A stretch of 64,000 nt of DNA from Auricularia sp. M13 (taxonomy: Eukaryota; Basidiomycota; Agaricomycetes; Auriculariales; Auriculariaceae): assembly GCA_037042915.1 (NCBI GenBank), contig CM073194.1, positions 1,302,001-1,366,000 of the forward strand, read 5' to 3'. The position numbers and the translations under genes are program-made. Under the pieces are notes generated by a model that did no database searches, was not told the origin of the DNA, and was given only the letters and a program-made list of their open reading frames with translations. Numbering within the stretch: the stretch's first letter is position 1; every line of letters starts with the position of its first letter. Positions 29,275 through 39,222 of the stretch are shown piece after piece.

Positions 29275-29932
29275 GGTTCGAGGTTTGCAGGAGTACTGTA
29301 GCATTAGGCATGAATCAACGTTTTACAGAATCGAGCGCCATCCTCAACATGCCTGAGATGTCGGGCGTCGGGATCTTAGACATTGGGGTAAGTTGGCCAG
29401 ATCCGAAGCCTGGATTCTCATGAAAGGACAACTTGCTTTTTGCATTGGACTCGTGATGGCCACAATATCGGGCTCTGTAGCGATCGACATACAGCAAATA
29501 AACCAACGGAGCGGACGTGCGAGCAACATTGCATGAGTTGACGGGACGCGCCTCTATGCGTCGTTGATATGCTGCCGCTCGGCGCGCTCCCGCTCTTTCT
29601 TCTCCTTCGCCTCCTTGCGGGCCTCGGTGCAACCTTTCTGGCCGTCGACAGACCGCCAGCTGAGTCTCCCCACGGGCCATGCCCACAATCACGTATTGCA
29701 TTATCGACGTCGATGCCTTTCAGCCCCTACTCAACAGGAGCCTTGGTGTCGAATCGAGGCATGCCGCGACGCTTTCCGCATTCCGGGAAGGCGTCGCCAA
29801 GCCTGACCTTACTTATGGTCGCCTATTCACGTTGAAAGCACTTTACTGGGTAAGACGTTGCCGAAGCCCTTCTGGCTCACCTTGACTCGTCAACAGCTGC
29901 CTCCACCGGCGCCTATCCGTGGCGGCGGCTTT
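29275..29932. other. Intergenic stretch between MCC alpha and FunK1-like kinase
   Basis: A minus-strand frame at about 29554-29640 reads EARKEAKEKKERERAERQ and then a stop, which looks like the charged tail of a small protein, but no upstream exon could be tied to it. Nothing else is supported. Confidence 0.3.
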
Positions 29933-31635
29933 ATGTCCGCCGGCCAGCTGGCCACCGGGCGCGATTGGCGCGCCTTCATTGCAACAGAAACTATCGAAAT
30001 TGAAACGGACGATAAGCTCACAGAAGTCCTGGATAATACTGTCGCAAATCTTAGCCAGGATCTTTGCTTCGTTGCCATCGTTGGTTCGTGGTCCCGAGAT
30101 TTGCCAGACGCATTCATTCACCACGCCTTTCAGATGTCGCACAAGCAGCCGAGCAACTTCAAGGTGCTGTATGCGGTATCCACTATATTATCATACTCAT
30201 GGATTCTGCAGGATATGACGCCTTTATACGAAAATTGCAAGACCGCGCGGCGAAGTCCCCGGCGCCTTCGACGGCTGCCCACAATTCTTCGCTGCTCACG
30301 TCGCAGACCACGGCCGCGTTCGACGCCATTCTGCATGGGCGGCCTCGCGGTCTGCGTGGTCCACCGCTGGGAGTTTACCACCCTGTATTTCCCAGATTCG
30401 TCAACCTCTGCAAAGAGCCGGTCAAACCTTCACAAGACGACATCTCCGCCGCGAATGCCATCCTCTCTGTATCCGCCCGATACTTTCGCACCGAGGCAGC
30501 CTTTCAGCGAGCTATTGCCGAACCTCTACAACACTTTCTTGGCGAATCGAGCGCGGAGAAGTCCGAGACCCGATACGTCAAATCGCGCTCGTTCATATGT
30601 GATGCCCATCGCCGTATACCCCAGACTGATGGTGGTCTTGACCTTATCGGCGAGCTGAGGAACGGAATTGGCGAGGAGAAATCGGATCCGTTCGAACAGG
30701 CAGCGCAAGATTATGCGCGGATGTCCATCCATGAGCATCAGTCGGTACGCAAAATGGCCATCAACGTATTCCCAGTTAGCTGACATGCGGTCGAGGTTCA
30801 TGAGATGCGCTTGCGGACCTGCATGCCGTCTTTCCTGCTGGCATTGACCGGCACACATCTTGCAGTTGGCGGTGCTGTCTTGGCCGACCGGCTCATCATC
30901 GGCCGCTTGACGGAGCTCGTATCTCTTGTCCCTCTTGACATCGGCAACGACCCCGACAAGGACCGCATCGACGTTATTGTTAGGACCCTGCGCAGTCTCA
31001 GGATCTGCTTGGACGAGCTTGACTTGTGGTACGACCAACAATCTCGCCTTCCAGCACGCGAGCCAGAGGCATACCCCATGCCGCATCTGGTTGAAGTACC
31101 TGGCACCGACGGTCCAATCAAGATCCAGTACATGTCTCGCTTGAAGCCTGGCGATCTATCAGGTGCGGTCTTTCGCGCCAAAATCACCATGCCCGGGACT
31201 GCTGCGTCGCGTGAAGCCGTCGTCAAGTTTACTCGGCGGTATAGCAAGGATGCACACCTTGCCATGTCGGCTCAGTCGTACGCTCCGGAGTTGTACTACG
31301 CGGAGTTTGAGCCAACTGTTGACGCATTCTGCGTCATCATGGAGTATGTCTCGGAGGAGCGCCCGCCGGCGGACGCTGCGTCCCAGATGTACGCCGTTGC
31401 TACATTCCTCCACAGCCTCAACTTTGTGCACGGCGACATGCGCGAGCCCAACTTCCTCTTCAGAAACGGCAGAGCACTGCTTATCGACTATGATTGGGCT
31501 GGCAAGCTTGGCGAGGCGAGCTACCCATGCAACATCTCGGACAAGATCCACTGGGCACCTGGTGTTGGTCCAGGTCAACTCATCGGCGTTGATCATGACC
31601 TGTTTTGGGTCCACAGTGGTAAGGATGTAGTTTAG
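29933..31635 (+). CDS. FunK1-type fungal protein kinase-like protein
   Basis: Start MSAGQLATGRDW. Introns are supported at about 30084-30132, 30173-30211 and 30745-30804 (60 nt, same frame on both sides). The N-terminal half has SRSFICDAHRRIPQTDGGLDLI and a segment AVGGAVLADRLIIGRL, as in FunK1-related proteins that are abundant in agaricomycetes. The kinase-like core contains AVVKFTRRYS (likely the lysine strand), CVIMEYV, the catalytic loop HGDMREPNFLF and the metal-binding segment LLIDYDWAGK, where DYD replaces the usual DFG. It ends DHDLFWVHSGKDVV. The HGD...N pair is kept, so it may be active, but no substrate is known for the family. It heads the accessory island and is unrelated in detail to the second kinase type at 42309. 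Confidence 0.7.
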
Positions 31636-32311
31636 ATGGAATTTGCTGTATGATCAGCTTTTTGCCCGTATTTATCAGGTCGGACGACTGCAGGACAAGT
31701 TTCTTTGGTGTAAAACATCAGGAGCCAAGTGAAAACGCTGCGACGCAGAGCGAAGCGGGCGCGTGTCTATGCTTGTCTGCTCCCGGCTCAAGCGCTCATG
31801 GCCTGAGGGACGAAGTGAACAGCAGCGCACAACGTCACAGGTACTCTTTCAGTCCCACAACATTGACTTCACCCGAGTCATCCAAACTCTCATGGCATCG
31901 ATGCGCACGCGGATCTCTTTGCAGGGTAAATTTGAGAGGCTGCCATACGCGGTCCTGTCCTGTGCAACTGTATACGGAAGCCCCTCTAGCAGCGCAGAGC
32001 CACGTTTATAACAAATGAATTCCAGGAACGGACAATAAATGCACTCACGAAGCGTATGCATGAGTCGACTGCGAGGTGCATTGACGGGACTAACTGTCAT
32101 TGGTCACAGCCACCCGCAAATGAAATGGCCCTCCCGCAGTTCAGGCTTGCCGCTGGTTCAGTATTCGCCAAAGATCCGTGGCAGCAAGGTGTCCTTTGGA
32201 CGAGATACGCTGTATACTGTACCTAGAGCGAGAACCGATTCTGGGTGTGAGCGTCGTCGGACCTGCCTGTTTGGGTCGAACGCTCTCGGGATAAAGCGGA
32301 GGGAGGAATGC
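31636..32311. other. Intergenic stretch before zinc-module gene B
   Basis: No coding sequence or repeat is recognised. The promoter block of gene B begins at its right edge. Confidence 0.4.
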
Positions 32312-32393
32312 CCACCACGGCTCGGATAAACCGGGCCATCCCTTCTATTGTCACGCGGTTCGTAAGTTCATTGTTCTTTCGAACTCCACTCTC
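32312..32393 (+). promoter_or_regulatory. Upstream promoter block of zinc-module gene B
   Basis: The block carries, in order, ACCACGGCTCGG, AACCGGGCCATC, TATTGTCACGCGG and TTCATTGTTCTTTC followed by GAACTCCACTCTC. It ends 20 bp before a GGTATAAAG TATA box (32413) and 66 bp before the start codon. The same words in the same order precede gene A. Gene C keeps the TTCATTGTTC word and AAACTC. Confidence 0.55.
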
Positions 32394-32458
32394 AACCACC
32401 CTCCCGCCTCGAGGGTATAAAGCCGCGAGATCACGTTGCCTGCTCCCCAGTCACACCC

Positions 32459-34377
32459 ATGTCGACTTCCTTCGATTCTTCCTGCAACATGGCCCTTCCG
32501 CCGCTCGGCGACGATCGTGTCAACGACTTCAACTATTCAGACCTAGACCAATTGTCGCAACCGCTTGTCTTCGGCACAGACGATCTGGTAAGCCGACGCC
32601 GCACGCGCCGTTGACACTGTCGACTCACCAGTGCGCGACTATAGATGTTCTTCGACTTCATGCCTCCCGATGTCGGTCCGGACTATGCGCTTCCATACTA
32701 CATGCAGCCCACGCCAGACCAACCAGCGCTGGGTACTGGCAACGATGATATCGTGAGTCAAAGTTGTCCAAGCGAGCTCTATCGACTCACGAGCGCACAA
32801 CAAGGCTTCATATGGCCTTCCGAGCGACATCGGCATGGCATGCGCGTATGGTTCGGACTTTGCGCAGCCGAGCCCATTCTTCCATATGGGATTGGGCGGT
32901 ACGATGGCGGGCAACTTCGCGCCAAACGTCTCGGGCTACGATGGTGGCGAAGCTTTTGGTACGGGTCAGTGCTCCGTCACGTGCGATGTAGTAGTTGGCA
33001 ACGCGCTTACATTGCGAGCAGAGACGATCCCACACGAGGTGCCAGCTTGGACCTCCACTGCCCTCGGCCAGTCGGACGCGCCCACTCCCTCGATGACTAT
33101 GGACCCCCCGACGCCGGCATATTCGCCCGGATCGCCGCCCGCGGCAGGCCCGTCGATGAGGTCCGCCTCAGCGGTCAACGAGGTTGGCCAGGCGGAGCAT
33201 CCGCAGGTGGCCGCCGCCACGGACGCATGGAGCTATTTCGTCTGGCGGTTGGATGATGTGGCGGCAGCAACGGGCTCCACCACCGTCGACGCGGCTTCCA
33301 ACCGAGTGGACGCGCAAACGTCGTCCACAACCAGGCAGCCTTACGCTATGCTAGTTCCGGCGCGCCATGGAAGTCAGTCCCAGACAATGGCTGCACATAC
33401 CTTGCCCCGCGGGGAGTCGTTTGGCCTGGTAGCGGCCAGTACCGCCTCGGCCGCGAGTGAGCACTCCAGTACGTGATTCCGTCGCCTTGAGGTAAACGTT
33501 TCTAACCACCGGTTGGGCAGGCGACGTATACGCGCCGAGTGCCGAGCTCAGCGAGCAGCTTGGACTCCACGTCCAAAAACACAACACATTCGTAATTCCG
33601 GCAGTCACAGGGCTCAAGCCCAAGACGACACGTCCAGCGGCATCTTCGAAGACCCGAGCCGCTCGGGCACCGGCATCCAGCAAGGCTCGTAGAGCTAAGG
33701 CGCCGGTATCCAGCAAGACGGCGCGCCCGTCGAAAGCACGAGCGCAGAAGGCCGCCAAAGCACAGGCTTCCAAAGCGACTAAGCCGCGCGCACCAAAGAC
33801 GCCCAAGAATCCGTTCCCGCGGGTCCCTTGGGAGAAGAGCGAGCGCGGTCGGATGTGCGTGAAGCGCGAGCTCTCGGAGGACAGCCCAGGGCCATTCCAG
33901 TGCTTCATCTGCATGGAGCACAACGCGCCCGGCGCCTCGAAGCTTTTCGATAGCTGGAAGTCCTTCAAGAGCCATGTCGGCCGCTGCGCGCCGGTCGAGA
34001 CCATGTTGCCGCGATGCCACTTCTGCCACGAGCGCATCGCCGCGTACGGCCGGCCGCACCAGATGGAGCGGCATCTGGTGGGGTATGACGGCTACCCGGC
34101 GTGCAAGGCGCTTGCCGACCTGGTCCACGGCGGGAAGAAGACACACTTCGCGCTCGGCAGCTGGCTCAAGGCGAAAAAGCTGCCCATCCTCCCGGAATTC
34201 GTCGGTAGGAGACTCGCGAAGGCGTTCCACTGGGCCGTTTACGACAAGTACGAGCGCGACAAGGTGGCGGACTTGACACCCCAGCACAGGAAGCCGAAGA
34301 AGAAGGCCAACAAGGGAGCTGGCGAGGAACGCGTCGAGGAGGATGACGACGACGATGACGACGACGACGAGGAGTGA
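32459..34377 (+). CDS. Zinc-module protein B (putative transcription regulator)
   Basis: Exons 32459-32587, 32645-32752, 32805-32958, 33022-33468 and 33521-34377 are in phase and give 564 residues. The N-terminal half is acidic and Pro/Ser/Thr-rich, with an FGTDDL exon end like FGTNDL in gene A. AELSEQLGLHVQKHNTFVI matches the shared motif of genes A and C. A Lys/Ala-rich basic repeat (KTRAARAPASSKARRAKAP and similar) follows. The C-terminal domain has CFIC...FKSHVGRC and CHFC...GRPHQMERHLVGYDG..AC, then a run of about 15 Asp/Glu. The exon number, intron phases and domain order equal those of gene A, so they are true paralogues. A regulator of gene expression is the best guess, not shown. The last 130 codons were copied to 41232-41626. 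Confidence 0.78.
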
Positions 34378-34437
34378 GGGCTGGTGTAGCATGTATCATA
34401 GGCATCGGATATTCAACGCCGCTGATGACTGGGTCCC

Positions 34438-34467
34438 GTGAAAGCTGGAGGTACTAAAGTGTTGTCC
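34438..34467 (+). promoter_or_regulatory. Conserved 3' downstream element of zinc-module gene B
   Basis: The block AAAGCTGGAGGTACTA then AAGTGTTGTCC lies 61 nt past the stop codon. Equivalent blocks follow gene A, gene C and the chimeric copy. It stands out from the surrounding 3' flank, which is less conserved. Confidence 0.7.
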
Positions 34468-35499
34468 CCTTGAATCGTGGAAATCCGGGCATCGATGCTG
34501 GGCGTTGATCACGTAGCAAGCACTTCACTGGGTTCAGTACAAAGCCAAAAAGCTGCAATGGCCTTGAATACGAGCAAGTTTCATGTGGGCCTCGTACGAC
34601 TGGCGAGTCTAGAAAAAAGGCGATGAGCGCGCCGCAAATCTGGACGATGAGAGCGATATGAGTGCAAAATACGCATCTTCTCTGTGTCAGGACGCTCGGG
34701 AATGGTTCCAAGCTCGTTTGAGAGCTCTCCCTGCGTAGAGCGAGCTCGGCGGTGTTGGAGACGCATAAAGATGACCAAGGTAGCGACTCGCTCGGACGGC
34801 ACGGACTCGGAGCTTTTTGAACCTCTCTTTATCCTCGCTGTCTACACCACGTTACTCAGCCATGCTGCGCGTACAGCATGCCCTTTGATCCTGTAAAAAT
34901 GAATGCAATCAGCGTGGTATGCGTGAGGCAAGATTTTATTATTGTGACTGCGTCAAAAGTGCTTTTGATTTTGATTTTTCTTTTGGTAGCGAATGAACGC
35001 ACGCCACAGCTGTCTTCTGTGAAGTTATGTCGTCAAGATGTCTCCAGCCTCGACACGAGTTCTCCAAGTCCTCGTGATTTCGAGCGTTCGAGTACAACGC
35101 TCGCAACGAACGTCCTCTGAATCGGCTGGTCAAACGACGACAATGACGACGGACTCAGGCTTCAGCTGGCTTGCCGTGCGATTCCAAATGCTACTGTACG
35201 CAAAGTGTCCCGGAGAACCACAAAGCTCCAACTTCAGACGTCTGCGACTCTCGGGGAATCAGGTCGAATTGTCGCCGAATGAGGGTGCAGTCTTTGACGT
35301 CCACGTCACTGGCACCTCTCATGCTGCATGAGACAGCAAAGTACAATAATTCAACGGACTGCGCAGCCGAGGAAGCTCGGGGCGTCGGACATGAGCGCAA
35401 TATCCGCGACCGTGGCTCGAGTACCATTTGTTTGGACAAATGCGTCACTCGCACCTTGTTCTCCACCTACTTCGCCCTCCCGACGTGGATTCCATCGTG

Positions 35500-37041
35500 A
35501 TGGTCTACGAAGACCCAGAAGAAACACTCGCATGGCACGAAATCACTGGAATCCCAATATTATGAGGTTCCCTGGGTGCAGCGGTTTGCGTACCTTCTTA
35601 ATTCTTTCTCGCGGCTACCGTCTTGATGAACGCTACGATCCAGACCATCTGCCGTAGTGGCTCCAGTGGTCAGTCGAGGACATGGATAATATCACTGAGG
35701 ACTCTTTAGGCGCCTTTTTCACGGCGTGTCCGGATGCTCTCGACGCGGTTAGCAAATTCGCGTTTTAACTTCTCACTGCGTTAAGTTGATCTCGCGCTGA
35801 CTTTAACTCGTCCAATCATTCTTTCGCAGGACCACCCCAGTCGCACACATGTCAGAGAAGCGACGCGCACGATGGATGGCCGCCAGATGTTCCTTGAGAT
35901 CATCCCCGACGATACCGAAGAGCTCGCCATCTTGCGTTTTCTGTCTTCTGCGCCGCTGGCCAACGATCCTGGAAACCCGGCAGCGCAGCTTCTTGAACGT
36001 TTTCCCGCGAGAGCGGATGATGCTGTATGGAAAGGATCGCCTGCGAGGAAGTATTTCTTCGTTGTGCTTCCGCTGCTGCGGCCGCCTCATGTCATGGATG
36101 GTGAGACGCTGACATTCATCAGGCAGTTCCTTGAGGTATTTCTCATCACCAGATATGGCACCGGCAACTCGTTCCGTCACCGGCACATTGCTCACGGATG
36201 CGCATTGGTTCAACAACAATGGGACTGATCACGCCTCCATTCTAGTCCATCTGCTGACGCTCACTGGCACCGGACGCAGGGACATCCGCTCAGCAAACAT
36301 CATGATGGACCCCTCCCAGCTGTTCCCGCGACCCCAAGGCCAACCTCGCGATCGACTTCAGCTTCTCCCCGAGTGCACGACCGCGTAAACGTCGACCCGC
36401 GCTATCTCTTCATCGACTTAGGGAGCAGCAACATGTTTGCAATTGCGAGCACCGGAAGTCGCGGTCTCGGGGCACAGATCGTTCAAGTTGTACTGCTCGC
36501 CAGAGATGGCCCACCCCGAGTCTTCGCAATCGCCGACGACGTATACCAGCTTCAAGCGCTGTTTTCTCACTGAGTCTTTCGCAAAGGTGTGTGTATATTG
36601 CGTATTTCGCCATAAAAAGTTTCACTTGCTAACGTTCAACTGCACACTCGCTGAATTGGGGCCTCTCCTCCTCTCAATGCAACATCCAGACCCCCTTCTG
36701 CGTCCCACAGCCCAATTCGTCCTGGCGGCATTCATGGAGATATCCGCTAAGCTATCGCGTCGCGCCCGGACATGCCGAGTAAGTGGGAGAGCGCATGCGT
36801 CGGCTCGTGGGGGCCCGGCTACATGCAGTACATGCACTTCCGGCACATCGCGACATACGTGCGCACCGCGCTGAAATGCACGGACCGTGCGCGTGGGATC
36901 TCAGTCCGTCACGGTTCTGCGCAGGAAACACATATGAGCCTGAGACGGAGCCGGCGAGGGTTATCCGAGGTGCTGTCAGAGGCGCCGCGTAGCACTATTC
37001 CTGTACGACCTTATGTACGCTCCCGAGCGAATACGATCTGA
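35500..37041 (+). pseudogene. Decayed copy of the HGDIR-type protein kinase gene
   Basis: The start MVYEDPEETLAW, the segments RGYRLDERYDPDHLP, ATRTMDGRQMFLEIIPDDTEELA, DIRSANIMMDPSQLFPR, VDPRYLFIDLGSSNM and the C-terminal MHFRHIATYVRTALK match the intact kinase at 42309-43816. Here the frame is broken: a shift after the first 20 codons, an in-frame stop at DHLP-stop-WLQW, and further shifts in the catalytic-loop exon and after RYLFIDLG. HLHRQ-type catalytic sequence before DIRS is not readable. This is a host gene relic produced by, or left behind after, the segmental duplication. Confidence 0.75.
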
Positions 37042-37682
37042 TTATAAGGTGCAATGGAAATATCGCGCATTGCATTGAAATTGACCGGGCTAATCGGCAG
37101 ATGCACGCAGAAGACCAGCTCCAAAGAGACAAGCCGTCTTCGGATGAGCATAATCCTGAGCGCAGTAGCAGCTGAACGCCCTGTTGTCGTCCGGAGGGGA
37201 GCCATGGATCCGATGGCGCAACTCCTTGACTGATTTCCTGTGGGTTCAGATGACTATAAGCTGAAAGGAGATCCTGGCAAACGTGATGTCCTCGTCGTTC
37301 TCCGCCGCGCGAAATGGGACTGGACTGGCCTCGGCATTCCAGGGTCGGAGAGGCACTCCCATTCGTTTAACACATTCGCCGTTTGATATATAACCCTCCT
37401 TCTCATGCGCTGAGAGACGTTTTGTTTCTTCATCGACACAACCTTGCCTGCGGGCGCGTTCTCTCGAGATTCCGGAGCAGAAATGGCACGAGATTCTGCG
37501 TCATCATTCATGCCATGCATCATGTTCCGAGTCTCATGCACAAACCATCGCACAAGCTGATACAGCATTTGCCACTTTGACAACCTATCTCCGCCAGTCG
37601 CAGATCTCACAATTCGGGTCCAATGCTTTCGGGGTCGGCGCGGCTGCGGCATGTTCGCAGGGACCATTGACAACTCCTACCA
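37042..37682. other. Intergenic stretch before CCCH-2
   Basis: No gene or repeat is supported. The promoter words shared by the zinc-module genes are absent here. Confidence 0.35.
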
Positions 37683-38583
37683 TGCCCAGGCCGCCAAATG
37701 AGAGGTTTCTCCCCGGGAGCCGCGATTCGCTATGCCGCCAGTATGGGGCTGGTACGGCTCTACTCTACCGCTCGTCATATCCATCTCATTGCTATGTTAT
37801 AGGAAAATGTTCACGAGGGGCGTCTTGCCCCTTCAGTCACGACCGCAACTCCCGCGCCGCACCAGATATCGGGGGCATATGCTGGGGATTCAGACGCGGT
37901 ATGATCTCCCTTCACATCGCAGGAAAACGAGTTCAGATCTGATATACCGTGGCATGCTCCCAGACGGCCGCTGCGCCCGCGGAAAAGCAGCTCACGAGGA
38001 TTGCGGGTACCTGCACATCGGACCGGGCCAGCCTTTACCGCCCGAATTCGAACCACGCTCTGCTACGCGACGCAACAAGGTCGAAAGGCCCTTGAGTCCG
38101 GTTCAGGCTGGCCATGACTTTGTGCGAGTCGAACCGCGAGCCCACCTTCACACTTCTGGAAGCGCCGCCGGGCCTGCGCTTCCTCGGAGTACTGTCTCGC
38201 CACAGACATCCGGCGGACGCGCATACGAAAACCCGACCCCATCGCCGTTTGCGCCTCTCCCGTCGCGGCCAGTGGTGGCGTCTCCAAGACACCCTATTTC
38301 GCCGACTGGGAGGCATATTCCGCCGACCCGGAGTCCTATGCCGCCGACTTGGAGCTATGGGGCATATCCCAGTGCAGCGAACCTCCAGTCGTCAGATATT
38401 GCAAGCGCACGTACGATACCGGTAAATACGCCTTTGATGCGCCCTTCCCTTCCCCTGCCAGTGACAGCTGTCTCTCCTGACCGTCACGCCATCCCCAACA
38501 ACGACGGCGTTTGTAGTGTGGGATGCACCATTTTCTTCGTCACGGCGATATTTTTGTACTGGATACTTCACGTGTTGTCGTAG
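37683..38583 (+). CDS. Tandem CCCH protein with C-terminal membrane anchor (CCCH-2)
   Basis: Start MPRPPNERFLPGS. After removal of two introns (about 37743-37801 and 37900-37968) the protein has a finger C-RQYGK-C-SRGAS-C-PFS-H, the linker APDIGGI, and a second finger C-WGFRRDGR-C-ARGKAAHED-C-GYL-H, whose middle spacing (9) is wider than the classic 5. A Pro/Ser-rich region of about 170 residues follows. The C-terminus is a hydrophobic helix (TIFFVTAIFLYWILHVLS), a typical tail anchor. No RING is seen. APDIGGICW is shared exactly with CCCH-3, showing recent common origin. RNA binding at the surface of a membrane is inferred. The function is unknown. Confidence 0.65.
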
Positions 38584-38858
38584 TGGTGCCTAGATACGAA
38601 CCTGTTGTGAATGTATTCCCCTACTGGGAGATATCCTCTGCTATGTTATTCCGAGTCGAAAAGGCACTGGGAAACCCGGAACAGATGAATGATCGGACAA
38701 ACCTGTACAAAGAAAGACAATAAAAGTGATCATCAACCTATTTCATGTAACACCGTCTCAACCCTGCACGGGCCCTGCTGATGCCGGTATTAGTCTCTCA
38801 CAGCAAGAATCCCACTGTGAGCACTGGTGAGAAGGAAATGTGTCAGGGATTGACATTA

Positions 38859-39179
38859 CAGCGCTTGCACTAAGTAATGGCAGTAGACGCTTTTTTTCCG
38901 GAACGTCTTTTTTTTCTGCGATCACCGTGGGCCATACGGGGCAGACTGCTAGTGCCGAGCGACCGGTTCTCCGTCAGCCAGCGTAACGGCGGAGGGTGTC
39001 TTCCGAGGAGTCGCGAGGTTGATCGGCACACGCCAGAACACGCTAAGCGACTCCTCGGTGACCCCTTATTGTGCTCTTGGGCAGGCTTAGCAAACCCCTC
39101 GCCTGCCCTGTATGATCGCAGAAAAAAAAGTCGGTCCGGAAAAAAAAACAGCTACTGCCATTACTTAGTGCAAACGCTG
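38859..39179. mobile_element. MITE of 321 bp with long inverted repeats and TA duplication (Tc1/mariner-like)
   Basis: The ends are imperfect inverted repeats of about 70-80 bp, starting CAGCGCTTGCACTAAG on the left and CAGCGTTTGCACTAAG on the right (reverse strand), each followed by TAATGGCAGTAG, T-runs and TTCTGCGATCA. The dinucleotide TA flanks both sides (38857-38858 and 39180-39181). It has no coding capacity. TA duplication and CAG termini suit the Tc1/mariner/pogo group. It ends 41 bp before the start codon of CCCH-3. Confidence 0.8.
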
Positions 39180-39222
39180 TAATTGCCGGCTCCGACTTAT
39201 TGCATCCGCTCGTTGGCTCACT

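Larger units (their letters stand above)
33986..37041 (+). repeat. Segmental duplication, copy 1 (zinc-module gene 3' half plus kinase gene)
   Basis: This block matches 41232-43816 in order and orientation: the C-terminal half of the zinc-module gene, its 3' flank with the conserved element, an intergenic part and a kinase gene. Copy 1 keeps the full zinc-module gene but has a decayed kinase. Its spacer (34378-35499) is about 440 bp longer than that of copy 2, with the extra sequence near 34930-35395. Confidence 0.8.

Noticed and set aside
29554-29701. Small minus-strand protein ending ERERAERQHINDA
   Set aside because: Only the last 20-30 codons look protein-like and no upstream exon or start could be joined.
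33502-34392. 296-codon minus-strand frame opposite zinc-module gene B
   Set aside because: Leu/Val/Arg-rich shadow of the Lys/Asp-rich coding exon; repeated opposite the chimeric copy for the same reason.
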